64,000 nucleotides of DNA from Sphingomonas tagetis (GTDB lineage Bacteria > Pseudomonadota > Alphaproteobacteria > Sphingomonadales > Sphingomonadaceae), in the NCBI RefSeq assembly GCF_024211275.1, contig NZ_JAMLDX010000005.1, positions 124,001 to 188,000 on the forward strand. The letters run 5' to 3'. The notes under the pieces are model-generated. The model saw only the letters and a list, made by a program, of their open reading frames with translations. It made no database searches and was not told the DNA's origin. The position numbers were made by a program, and so were the translations under genes. This document shows positions 52,607-61,629 of the stretch, one piece after another (position 1 is the stretch's first letter; each line of letters starts with the position of its first letter).

Positions 52607-54694
52607 CTACCAGATGCGGATGCGCTGCGCGGGCGCGAGATACAGCTTGTCGTCCGGCTTGACCGCAAAGGCGTCGTACCAGCCGTCGAGATTGCGGACC
52701 ATCCAGACGCGCTGGATCGACGGCGCATGCGGATCGGTGAGCAGGCGTTGGCGCAGGTCCGCCTCGCGGTAGTTGCGCCGCCAGATCTGCGCCCAGCCGA
52801 GGAAGAAGCGCTGGTCGCCGGTGGTCCCGGCGATCACTGGCGCCGGCTTGCCGTTCAGCGAGCGGCGATACGCGTCATGGGCGACCGCGATCCCGGCGAG
52901 GTCGCCGATATTCTCGCCCAGCGTGAATTCGCCTTTCACGCGCTGGCCCGGCAGCGGCTCATAGCCTTCATACTGCGCTGACAGCGCCTTGCCCGCCTTG
53001 GTGAACGCCGCGACATCCTGCGGCGTCCACCAGTTGGCGAGCCGGCCCTGCTCGTCATATTTCGCACCCTGATCGTCGAAATGATGGCTGATCTCGTGGC
53101 CGATGATCCCGCCGATCCCGCCATAGTTGAGCGCGGGGTCTGCGTTCGGATCGAAGAACGGCGCCTGCAGCATGGCGGCCGGGAAGACGATCTCGTTCAG
53201 GCCGAAATTGGCGTAGGCGTTGGCGGTCTGCGGCGACATCAGCCATTCGTCGCGGGGAAACGGCTTGCCGAGCCGGTCGAGCTGATACCGGACGTTGAAG
53301 CGGTTGGCGCGAACGAGATTGCCGAACAGGTCGCCGGCCCTGATCTCGAGCCCCGCATAATCGCGCCAGCGATCGGGATAGCCGATCTTGACCGTGAACC
53401 CGGCGAGCTTCTTGCGCGCGCGCAGCTTGGTGTGCGGCTGCATCCAGTCGAGCCGGGCGATCCGCGCGTCCATGGCCGCGATCACATTGGCTATCAGCGC
53501 GTTCGCACTCGCTCTATATTCGGGCGGGAAATGCCGGGCGACATATTCCCGGCCGACTGCATCGCCCAGCGCCGTCTCGGTGAAGACCACCGCGCGCCGC
53601 CAGCGCGGGTCGGGTTCGGGCGTGCCCTTGAGTGCCTTGCCGTAAAAGGCGAAATTCTGCTGGTACACCGCTTCAGGCAGCGCGGTCGCCAGGCTCTCCA
53701 GACTGCGTACCATCAACTGGTCGCGCAACACCTCCAGTGGTGCCCGGTCGAGCGCTGCCGCGATCGCGGCGAATGCGCTCGGCTGCGTCACCTGAAGCTC
53801 GCTGATCCTGGAACTCAGCGCTTTCAGCAGCGCGGTGAGATCGAAGGTGGGCGAGGCGAAGCGCTTCGTATCGGTCAGCTTGACCTTGTTGTACGTCTTG
53901 GTGACGTCGGTCGAATCCTCGCGCGTCCAGTGCGCCCGCGCGATCTCGGTTTCCAGCGCGAGGATCGCGCGCGCGCGCCGGTCCACGTCGCGCTCGCCCG
54001 CCAGAGCGAGCATCCTGGCGAGATGATCGACATAGGCCGCGCGGATCTGCGTCATGCGCGGCTGGTCGAGCAGATACATGTCCCGGTCGGGGAGGCCGGT
54101 GCCACCCTGTTGCAGGATCAGTTGTGCCCGTGTGGGATCGAGCTTGTCCGGCACCACGCAGCCGAGGATGGCGGGACAGGCGACCGGCCCGGCGATCCCC
54201 ATCTCGAGCGCCTCGGCGATCAGGGACGTGTAGCCCCTGCGATTGTTCAATCCTCTGACCCGGTCCAGCCACGGCCGGATCGGTGCCAGTCCCTGCCGCT
54301 CGACCGAGGGCGCGTCGAGATAGCTCGCATAGGCGCGGCCGATCTGGCTGGCGGGATCCGCCTTTGCCGCCTCGAGAATGTCGCGCACGCGTGCCTTCGA
54401 GCGTTCATCGAGCATCTGGAACATGCCGTAATTGGCAAGATGCGCAGGAATGGGCGTCGATCGGGCCCAGCCGCCGTTGGCATAGGCGAAGAAATCGTCA
54501 CCGGGCCTGATCGAGCGGTCCATGCCGCTTTCGTCGAAGCCATAGGCCCCGACCGCCGGAGCGGCCGAGTCCGCGACCTTGGAGGGCTGTCCCGATGCCA
54601 GCGATCCCGGCCCTGCAAGACCCAAAAGGGCAACGGGGCCAAGCAGGCGAAGCGCCGGCTTGCCCGCACTGGCCTTGCTCGCCACTTTGATCAT
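52607..54694 (-). CDS. Exported M13 family (neprilysin-like) metallopeptidase
   Basis: About 695 residues. The N-terminal signal-like segment is RLLGPVALLGLAGPGSLASG. The zinc motif is GIIGHEISHHFDDQG (HExxH), with the third ligand in GENIGDLAGIAVA. The family feature NAYANFGLNEIVFPAAMLQAPFF is present, and the C-terminus ends in the usual short RIRIW tail. In-frame starts at 54733 or 54706 are possible, all with poor ribosome sites; I chose the ATG that begins the signal. It lies 10 bp upstream of the M28 gene. Confidence 0.93.
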   Translation of the reverse strand: MIKVASKASAGKPALRLLGPVALLGLAGPGSLASGQPSKVADSAAPAVGAYGFDESGMDRSIRPGDDFFAYANGGWARSTPIPAHLANYGMFQMLDERSKARVRDILEAAKADPASQIGRAYASYLDAPSVERQGLAPIRPWLDRVRGLNNRRGYTSLIAEALEMGIAGPVACPAILGCVVPDKLDPTRAQLILQQGGTGLPDRDMYLLDQPRMTQIRAAYVDHLARMLALAGERDVDRRARAILALETEIARAHWTREDSTDVTKTYNKVKLTDTKRFASPTFDLTALLKALSSRISELQVTQPSAFAAIAAALDRAPLEVLRDQLMVRSLESLATALPEAVYQQNFAFYGKALKGTPEPDPRWRRAVVFTETALGDAVGREYVARHFPPEYRASANALIANVIAAMDARIARLDWMQPHTKLRARKKLAGFTVKIGYPDRWRDYAGLEIRAGDLFGNLVRANRFNVRYQLDRLGKPFPRDEWLMSPQTANAYANFGLNEIVFPAAMLQAPFFDPNADPALNYGGIGGIIGHEISHHFDDQGAKYDEQGRLANWWTPQDVAAFTKAGKALSAQYEGYEPLPGQRVKGEFTLGENIGDLAGIAVAHDAYRRSLNGKPAPVIAGTTGDQRFFLGWAQIWRRNYREADLRQRLLTDPHAPSIQRVWMVRNLDGWYDAFAVKPDDKLYLAPAQRIRIW

Positions 54695-54823
54695 CCTGTT
54701 GCTCACGGCGCGATGGTGCCGAAAACGCGCCATGCGCCAAACCGAATAATTCTGGCGCAGACCCGCAGATCATCTAGGCGTCGGCGCGAGCCGGTCAGCA
54801 ATGCGGTGCGGCGAGCGTATGAA

Positions 54824-56635
54824 TCATCTGCGCTTCGCGGCGATGTAGCGATCGACCTGTTCGTCGAGGATGTCGAGCGGCAACGAGCCCTGACCCAGCA
54901 CCGCCTCGTGGAAGTCGCGAATGTCGAAGCGCGTTCCGAGCGCTTTCTCGGCCCTGGTGCGGAGGGCCGCGATGCGCAGCTGTCCAACCATGTAGCTCGT
55001 CGCCTGTCCCGGCCAGTTGAAGTAGCGGTCGACCTCGCGCGCGATATCGGTATCCGACAGCGAGCTGTTCGCGCGGAAATAGGCGATCGCCTGCTCGCGC
55101 GTCCAGCGTTTGGAATGGATACCGGTATCCAGTACCAGCCGGATCGCGCGCCACACCTGCAGCGAGAGCATGCCGAAACGGTCATACGGTCCCTTGTACA
55201 CGCCCATTTCGTTCGCCAGACGCTCGGAATAGAGTCCCCAGCCTTCGGTATAGGCGCCATAGCCGCCGAACCTGCGGAACTTGGGAATCCCGACCAGTTC
55301 CTGCTGGCGTGCGATCTGGAAATGGTGGCCGGGCGCGCCTTCATGCGCGGCGATCGCCGCGAGCTGAACCTTCTGCGTCTGGGTCATGTCGACCAGGTTG
55401 ACGTAGAAGATGCCCGGTCGCGCGCCGTCGGCGGAAGGCGCGTTGTAGAAGGCGGTCGAGGCGGTTCGCTCGCGCCATTTCTCGACCGCGCGTACCTCGA
55501 GCCCCGCCTTGGGCAGTATATGGAAATAGCGCGGTGCTGCCGCCATCGCCGCGCCGATCACCGCGCGGGCGTCGCGAAGATATTCCTCGCGACCCGCTTC
55601 GGTGTTCGCATATTTGAACTTCGGATCGGAGCGGATGTGCTCGAAGAATTGTTCGAGCGTCCCCTGGAAACCGACCTCGCGCCTGATCGCATCCATTTCG
55701 CCGCGGATCGCCGCGACCTGCGCCAGGCCGAGCCGGTGGATCTGGTCCGCCGTCAGGTTGGTGGTGGTCGATGCCTTGAGCCGGTCGGCATAGTAGGCCG
55801 CGCCGTCGGGCAGGTTCCACACGCCGAAATTGCCCTTCGACTTGGACTCGGTCTGATCCAGCGTCGCGATCAGGAAATCATAGCCCTTGCGGAACGGCCC
55901 GGTGAGCGCGGTGCGCGCTTTCTCCAGCAGCGCCGCCTTGGCCGGCGCCGGTGTGTTCAGCGCGGCGACCTTCTTGCTGAAATCCGCCCAGACCGTCGAC
56001 TCGGGGCCGCCGTCGAAGGGGGCGCCCGTGATCACCTTCCGCGCGTCTGCCCGAACCGGCGCGAAATTGACCTTGTTGGGTACGATGCCCGCGTCCGCCT
56101 GCCGCCGCATCGTCGCCGAGACTTCGCGCATCACACGCTCGGTGTCGCGCAAGCGGGCGATATAGGCTTCGGCGTCGGCGACGCTGTCGATCTTGTGCGT
56201 GTTGATCAGCAGGACGGGGATCGCGCCCGCCGGGCTGCCGCTGGTCGAGATCGGAAAGCGGAGCTGGCGGAACCGGAACGACTCGCGCCCGCGCTCGACT
56301 TCATATTCGAACAGCCGGAAGCTGACGCGCGCGCTCTCGCCGAGTTTCGCCGGATCGAACCGCGCGCGCATCGCCTTGAGTTGCCGCTCGGCCAGCTCGC
56401 GTTCGCGCACCGCCGCCGCGTCGGTATAGTCGTCCAGCCGGCCATAGTTGGTCTTGAAGCCAAGCTGCGTCTGCGCCTCCGGGCTGAGCTTGAGTTGCTC
56501 GTCGAACGCCTGGTCGAGGAACGCCAGCAGCGCCGCATCCTGCGTCTGCGCTTGCATGGTCGCGACTGGGGCGGGTTCAAGGGTGCCGCCCTGAATGACG
56601 GGCAGGGCAAGCAGCAGCGCGAGGGCACGACGCAT
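54824..56635 (-). CDS. Exported DUF885 family protein (metallopeptidase-like)
   Basis: A 603-residue protein with a short Sec signal (MRRALALLLALPVIQGG). It carries the characteristic AAHEGAPGHHFQIARQQE zinc-type motif and FGGYGAYTEGWGLYSERLANEMG, both hallmarks of DUF885, a carboxypeptidase-like family. I use the third of three consecutive ATGs (56635), since GGAG lies six bases before it. It lies about 130 bp from the M13 gene and 58 bp from the acylase gene. Confidence 0.92.
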   Translation of the reverse strand: MRRALALLLALPVIQGGTLEPAPVATMQAQTQDAALLAFLDQAFDEQLKLSPEAQTQLGFKTNYGRLDDYTDAAAVRERELAERQLKAMRARFDPAKLGESARVSFRLFEYEVERGRESFRFRQLRFPISTSGSPAGAIPVLLINTHKIDSVADAEAYIARLRDTERVMREVSATMRRQADAGIVPNKVNFAPVRADARKVITGAPFDGGPESTVWADFSKKVAALNTPAPAKAALLEKARTALTGPFRKGYDFLIATLDQTESKSKGNFGVWNLPDGAAYYADRLKASTTTNLTADQIHRLGLAQVAAIRGEMDAIRREVGFQGTLEQFFEHIRSDPKFKYANTEAGREEYLRDARAVIGAAMAAAPRYFHILPKAGLEVRAVEKWRERTASTAFYNAPSADGARPGIFYVNLVDMTQTQKVQLAAIAAHEGAPGHHFQIARQQELVGIPKFRRFGGYGAYTEGWGLYSERLANEMGVYKGPYDRFGMLSLQVWRAIRLVLDTGIHSKRWTREQAIAYFRANSSLSDTDIAREVDRYFNWPGQATSYMVGQLRIAALRTRAEKALGTRFDIRDFHEAVLGQGSLPLDILDEQVDRYIAAKRR

Positions 56636-56693
56636 CATCATCTCCAAGACTTACGCTTCATGCGCCGTCGAACGGGCGCCGTCCATTCGCGGA

Positions 56694-58985
56694 TCACTTA
56701 CCCAGTTTGAGCGGCTGGCCGATCGCGTCGGCTGCGATCTCGGCGTCCGTAAAAGGAAAACGGTGAAGCTGCTTCTTCGCGAATTCGCGCGTCTGGTCGG
56801 CATGGTGCGGCGAGGCGGGATCGCTCGATTGCGAATAGGTGAGGATCGACTTGGCGACCGGCCCCTTGTCATCGAACGTCACCGACTGGATGTAGCTGCT
56901 GCCGTGGATGACGTTGAACCCACCCTTGGTCGGCAGCCCGCCCATCCAGTTGAGCACGCCGCCCCACGCGCCGCCCGAGACAGGGATGCGTTCGGCGCCG
57001 CGCTCGGCGAACTGGATCTGGCCGAGCGGCGCGTCGAGCGGAACCCCGAGCAGCTTGAACAGGCCCGCCGCAGCCGTGAGATCGGCGAGCAGCGCGTCGC
57101 CGGCCGCGCCCGTTATGTCGAGTGAGGCCGGCGTGCCGACGATGTCCTTGGGATCGAACGGCGTCTTCCAGATATTACGCCCCGAATTGGTGACGCGCAT
57201 CCAGAAGGCCGAGAACAGCATGCCGCCGCGGCTATCGACCTCCATCTTGCCGTCCCATTTGGCCAGCGCGGCGCACGCGTCGGCCGGCGCGCCTGACCGT
57301 TTGCACAGCTGGAGCAGGTCGCCCAGCACGAGGTCGGCGACGAACACCTTGTTGCTCAGCATCGCCGCCGCGCCGCGATCGATATCGACCTTGCCCGCGG
57401 CGAGCATCGCCCGGATCGCCTGAACGCCCGAGCGCGTGCGCATGTCGGGCAGCGGGCCGGGATCGGTACCGAGCATCGGCGCGCGCTCGACCGGCGGCAG
57501 CGCCGGATTGGTCCAGCGATAGCTGTCGTTGGAGTTCTGCACATAGTCGCGGCGCAACTGCACGACCATCTCGCGGCCCGGTAGCAGGCCGGGGGCGGGG
57601 GCGGCGCTGTCGCTGGCCCAGTCGCACGACGATCGGCTGCCATCGAGCTCGTACATGCGCGAATAGAGGTTGGGTAATTTGTCGCCGCGCTTGCCGCACT
57701 CGGCGAAGCGCTCGGCGGAAAGGTTGGGCGCCGGCGTGATGTCGGCGAACATCGACGCGCCGCCGCGGTCGGCGGCAATCGTGTTGATGAAGCCCGACCC
57801 CATGTGCTGGGTCAACGCGGCGCGCAGGTCGTCGACCGTTCGCGCCCTGCCGAAGGCGAGATAATTGTCGGCCGCGCGCATGTTGTTGTGGTTGGCATCG
57901 CGCACCGCCCAGGCGGTCTCGCGCGTCCAGGCATAAGGCGTGCCGGGGATCGACACGATCGGCCCGTGGCGCGAGGCATAGACAGTGCGCACGATCGGCG
58001 CGCCGTCCTTGACCGGAATGCTGAGCTGACGCCGGATCATGGGCATGCGCTTGCCATCGACCAGATAGACCGTCGGATCAGCGGGATCGAGCGTCAGCCG
58101 CGCGAGCGTCATGTGGACGGCGGTATCGACCGTATGCGTCCAGGCGACGTCCTTGTTGAAGCCGATGCCGATATAGGGCTGGCCCATGATGCCAGCGCCC
58201 GCGACGTCGAACTTGCCCGCTATCGTCATGTGCATCTGATAGAAGCGGTTCGGTCCAATCCACGGGAAATGCGGATTGCCGACCACGAGCCCGCGGCCGT
58301 TCGCGGTGGCGTCGCCGCCGAACGCCCAGCCGTTGCTGCCCAGCATGATCTCGCCCGAGGCGACGGCGCCGGTCGCCGGTGCGGCCTTCGCAGGCTCGGT
58401 ACCGGGCGGCCGGGTCTGCGCGATCTGGACACTGAGGCCGGCGGACGAAGCGAACAGCTGAAAGGCATTGGCCCAGCGCAGCACGTCGAGCCGCGTGATG
58501 TCGCGCACCCAGGGCTGGTTGGCACACGCCGCGGGCAGACGTCCGGCACGGTCCTTGAGGAAGCGGTTGTAGCCCGCGACCCAGCCGTCGATCACGGCGC
58601 GGGAGTCCGGCGCGAGCCGCCTGAAGCCGGCGGTCAGCGCGGCATCGTCGAGCACGGTGCGGTAGAAGACGTCATTGTCGATATTCTTGCCGGGCCACAC
58701 GCCGATCGTCGCCGCACCGTCCGGCCCGAAGAAGCGCGAGCGCTCGCCCGCGACGCTCATATAGGCGTCGGCGAGCAGGCAGATATTGTCCTGCGCCTGC
58801 GCATAGGCGGCGCCATAGCCGAGCCCGGCGAACGTCTTCGCCTTGATGTGCGGGATGCCGAAGCGCGTGCGCGTGATCGTCGCGTCCGTGCCGGGAGCGG
58901 CCTGAGCGGGGAACGCCGCCGCGACACTCGCGCTCGCAAGCAGCACGGCGATGCCGGCACGGATACGCATGGAACCAACCGTCAT
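56694..58985 (-). CDS. Exported penicillin acylase family protein (copy 2)
   Basis: About 763 residues, an Ntn-hydrolase like copy 1 at 7609. A signal peptide ends near FPAQAAPG. The autoprocessing junction is in LGSNGWAFGGDATANGRGLVVGNPHFPW, with Ser217 as the likely nucleophile of the beta chain. Starts at 59006 (overlapping the previous gene by four bases), 58985 and 58970 are all possible; none has a strong ribosome site. It sits inside a peptidase operon, suggesting deacylation of a peptide-like substrate. Sequence around the active site is very close to copy 1. Confidence 0.92.
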   Translation of the reverse strand: MTVGSMRIRAGIAVLLASASVAAAFPAQAAPGTDATITRTRFGIPHIKAKTFAGLGYGAAYAQAQDNICLLADAYMSVAGERSRFFGPDGAATIGVWPGKNIDNDVFYRTVLDDAALTAGFRRLAPDSRAVIDGWVAGYNRFLKDRAGRLPAACANQPWVRDITRLDVLRWANAFQLFASSAGLSVQIAQTRPPGTEPAKAAPATGAVASGEIMLGSNGWAFGGDATANGRGLVVGNPHFPWIGPNRFYQMHMTIAGKFDVAGAGIMGQPYIGIGFNKDVAWTHTVDTAVHMTLARLTLDPADPTVYLVDGKRMPMIRRQLSIPVKDGAPIVRTVYASRHGPIVSIPGTPYAWTRETAWAVRDANHNNMRAADNYLAFGRARTVDDLRAALTQHMGSGFINTIAADRGGASMFADITPAPNLSAERFAECGKRGDKLPNLYSRMYELDGSRSSCDWASDSAAPAPGLLPGREMVVQLRRDYVQNSNDSYRWTNPALPPVERAPMLGTDPGPLPDMRTRSGVQAIRAMLAAGKVDIDRGAAAMLSNKVFVADLVLGDLLQLCKRSGAPADACAALAKWDGKMEVDSRGGMLFSAFWMRVTNSGRNIWKTPFDPKDIVGTPASLDITGAAGDALLADLTAAAGLFKLLGVPLDAPLGQIQFAERGAERIPVSGGAWGGVLNWMGGLPTKGGFNVIHGSSYIQSVTFDDKGPVAKSILTYSQSSDPASPHHADQTREFAKKQLHRFPFTDAEIAADAIGQPLKLGK

Positions 58986-59002
58986 CTTCGCTACCCCATT
59001 GT

Positions 59003-59452
59003 TCATTTTGATTTGCCGATGGCGCCGAGCGCCGCCGCTTCGTCGTCCTGTGGCGATCCGCCGCTGATGCCGATCCCGGCGACCACCTGACCGCTCCGGC
59101 TGATCGGCACGCCGCCGCCGATCAGGCTGATCCCGTCGACCGACTGCAGCGAGGTCTTGCCCGTCTCCACCGCCTTTTCGAGCGCCGACGTCGGCGCGCC
59201 GAGCGCGGCGGCGGTCACTGCCTTGGCCTGCGCCACGTCGAGATTGATATGGGAGACGCCGTCCATCCGCATCGCGACCAGGACGCGGCCTTCGCGATTG
59301 ACGACCACCACCGCGATCGGCCGGCCGCTCGACCTGGCGGCGGCGACGGCACGCGACGCGATGCCGGCAGCGTCCTCGAATCCGAGGGTACTGGTCTGGG
59401 CAACCGCTGGAGCCGCCTGCGCCAGCGCAAGAATGAGGGCGAGTGATTTCAT
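59003..59452 (-). CDS. GlcG/HbpS family protein, exported
   Basis: A 149-residue protein with a Sec signal (SLALILALAQAAPAVAQ). The single domain contains AARSSGRPIAVVVVNREGRVLVAMRMDG, an AQAKAVTAAALG helix, and GGGVPISRSGQVVAGIGISGG near the end, all standard for the GlcG/HbpS fold. Members bind haem or small ligands, or cluster with glycolate genes and PQQ dehydrogenases, as here. The start at 59452 has GAGGACTCCC before it. Confidence 0.92.
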   Translation of the reverse strand: MKSLALILALAQAAPAVAQTSTLGFEDAAGIASRAVAAARSSGRPIAVVVVNREGRVLVAMRMDGVSHINLDVAQAKAVTAAALGAPTSALEKAVETGKTSLQSVDGISLIGGGVPISRSGQVVAGIGISGGSPQDDEAAALGAIGKSK

Positions 59453-59460
59453 GGGAGTCC

Positions 59461-61548
59461 TCAATGCGAAGGCTTCGGCGGCGGCGAAGCGCCCGCCGGC
59501 GGCTTCGCCAGATAAGCGTGGATGTCGCGGGCATCGCCTTCGCTCAGCACGTCGGCGAAGGCGGCCATGCCGGCATGGGTGAACGCGCCGCCGCGCACGA
59601 TCTGCTGGAAGGCGTCGTGAGTCTCCGGCGTCATCTTGTAGAGGTTGGGATAGCCGCTCGGCAGATCGGCGCCGCTGCCGTGACAGCGTGCGCAGTTTGC
59701 CCGGAACAGCGTCGCGCCCCGCTCGACCTGCGCCGCGCTGCCGCGATATTTGGCCGGGGCCGGGGCCAGCGGCGTCCTGGCGAGCAGCGGCGGCAATGCC
59801 GGTTGTCCGGTCGCGCCGAGCTTGAAGACGAGCAGGCGCGAGGCATTTTCGCGCTTGTTCGCGGCCCAGCCGGGCAGGTGCACCGCGTTCATCGCGCCGC
59901 CAAAGCCCGCCGGGACCGCGAGATACTGTTCGCCGTCGAGTTCGTAGCTCATCGGCGCGGCCATGATGCCGGTGCCGATCTCGATCCGGCGCAGCACCTT
60001 GCCGTCGCGGCCGTCATAGATGGTGAGGAAGCCGTCGGCAGAACCCTGCACGACGAGGCCGGTGGCGGTGGTCATCACGCCGCCGCTCCAGAACGGCATC
60101 ACCTTCGAGCTCCACACGACCTTGCCCTTCACCGGATCCCAGGCCTTCAGGACGTTCTCGAACCGTGGCTTGGGCTGGCCCTTGAACTCGGGGATCGGCG
60201 CGCCGAACATGGGCAAAAGCCCTGGCAGGCTGGTCGTGACGCCCTGCACGCTCGAATAGGGGCGTGCCGGCTGTGGCGTGGTGGTGAAGGTCATCGGCGC
60301 CTCGATCACCGGGATGTAAACCAGCCCCGTGGCGGGATTGTACGCCATCGGCGGCCAGTTATGCCCGCCCGCCTCCGACGGCCAGACGAGCTTGCTCTCC
60401 TTGCTGAAGTCGGACTGGGCAGTGAACACCGGTCGCCCGGTCTTGAGATCGACGCGGTCAGCCCAGGTGACGGTCGTGTACTTCTCCGCCGACAACAGCT
60501 CGCCGCTTACCCGGTCGAGGACGTAGAAGAAGCCGTTCTTCGGCGCCTGCATGACGACCTTGCGCCGCTTGCCGCCGATCTCGATGTCGGCGAGCACCAT
60601 GTTCTGCGTCGCGGTATAGTCCCAGCTGTCGCGCGGCGTGGTCTGATAGTGCCAGCGCCGGCGGCCCGTATCCGCGTCGAGCGCAAGGATCGAGGAGAGG
60701 TAAAGATTGTCACCGCCCGCCGGGCTGCGCAGCCATGCCGGATGCGGGCTGCCATTGCCGGTGCCGACCAAGACGGTGTTGGTGTCGGGATCATAGACGA
60801 TCGAATCCCACGCGGTGCCGCCGCCGCCCAGGTCCCAGCGCGACTTGGGGTCCCAGGTCTTGCGCGCCTCGGCCACTTCGGGGTGCTCGTCCGGCCCTGC
60901 CGCCGGATCGCCGGGGACGATGAAGAAGCGCCAGGCGAGCTTGCCGGTCTTCTTGTCGAGCGCGGTGGCATAGCCGCGCACGCCCATCTCGGCGCCGCCA
61001 TTGCCGATGACGACGTTTTTGCCCGCGACGCGCGGCGCGCCGGTGATGGCATAGCTGCGGGTGCGGTCGGTGATCGTGTCGGTCTTCCAGACCTGCTTGC
61101 CGGTCTTGGCATCCAGCCCGACAAGATAACCGTCGAGCGTGGCGACATAGACCATGCCGTCATCGACCGCGACGCCGCGATTGACCGCGTCGCAGCACGT
61201 GCGCCGTGCGAACTGGCCGTCGACCTCCGGATCATATTGCCAGCGCAGCTTGCCGGTCCTCGCGTCGAGCGCATAGACCACGCTCCACGGCCCGGTGACG
61301 TACATGATCCCATCGACGACGATCGGCGTCGCCTCCATGCCGCGGTTGGTGCGGCCGCGCACGACGATGTCGGTGAACTCCCAGGTGAGTCCGAGCTTCT
61401 CGACATTCGAAGCGTCGATCTGCGCGGTGGGGTAGAAATAGGCGGTTTCCTGCTGCCACGGCGCGCCCGCGTCCTGCTTTTCGCCGCCGCATCCCGCGAG
61501 CAAGGCCAGCAGGCCGATCATCGGCCCCCACCGTCGTAAACCACGCAT
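59461..61548 (-). CDS. PQQ-dependent dehydrogenase lipoprotein with C-terminal cytochrome c
   Basis: A 695-residue quinohaemoprotein. A lipobox LLAGC gives Cys20 as the lipid site. The beta-propeller has the vicinal Cys118-Cys119 (RRTCCDAVNRG) of PQQ alcohol dehydrogenases and tryptophan-docking repeats (DARTGKLRWQYD, DAKTGKQVWK, DADTGRRRWHY). The C-terminal domain has a haem motif CARCH and a Met ligand region. Members oxidise alcohols or, in sphingomonads, PEG/PVA-like polymers; the substrate is unknown. The ATG at 61548 has GGAG seven bases before; an upstream GTG is less likely. Confidence 0.93.
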   Translation of the reverse strand: MRGLRRWGPMIGLLALLAGCGGEKQDAGAPWQQETAYFYPTAQIDASNVEKLGLTWEFTDIVVRGRTNRGMEATPIVVDGIMYVTGPWSVVYALDARTGKLRWQYDPEVDGQFARRTCCDAVNRGVAVDDGMVYVATLDGYLVGLDAKTGKQVWKTDTITDRTRSYAITGAPRVAGKNVVIGNGGAEMGVRGYATALDKKTGKLAWRFFIVPGDPAAGPDEHPEVAEARKTWDPKSRWDLGGGGTAWDSIVYDPDTNTVLVGTGNGSPHPAWLRSPAGGDNLYLSSILALDADTGRRRWHYQTTPRDSWDYTATQNMVLADIEIGGKRRKVVMQAPKNGFFYVLDRVSGELLSAEKYTTVTWADRVDLKTGRPVFTAQSDFSKESKLVWPSEAGGHNWPPMAYNPATGLVYIPVIEAPMTFTTTPQPARPYSSVQGVTTSLPGLLPMFGAPIPEFKGQPKPRFENVLKAWDPVKGKVVWSSKVMPFWSGGVMTTATGLVVQGSADGFLTIYDGRDGKVLRRIEIGTGIMAAPMSYELDGEQYLAVPAGFGGAMNAVHLPGWAANKRENASRLLVFKLGATGQPALPPLLARTPLAPAPAKYRGSAAQVERGATLFRANCARCHGSGADLPSGYPNLYKMTPETHDAFQQIVRGGAFTHAGMAAFADVLSEGDARDIHAYLAKPPAGASPPPKPSH

Positions 61549-61629
61549 CCCTGGCTCCACCACTTGTCGTCGCTTCTTGTTGGGAAAAACGGGCGCGCCT
61601 TCAACCGGCGCGCCCGAGCGCTCGTCTGT

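Noticed and set aside
53081..56710. A 1209-codon open frame on the plus strand
   Set aside because: It lies opposite the M13 and DUF885 genes, is very rich in Arg and has no recognisable domain. It is a high-GC shadow of real genes on the other strand.
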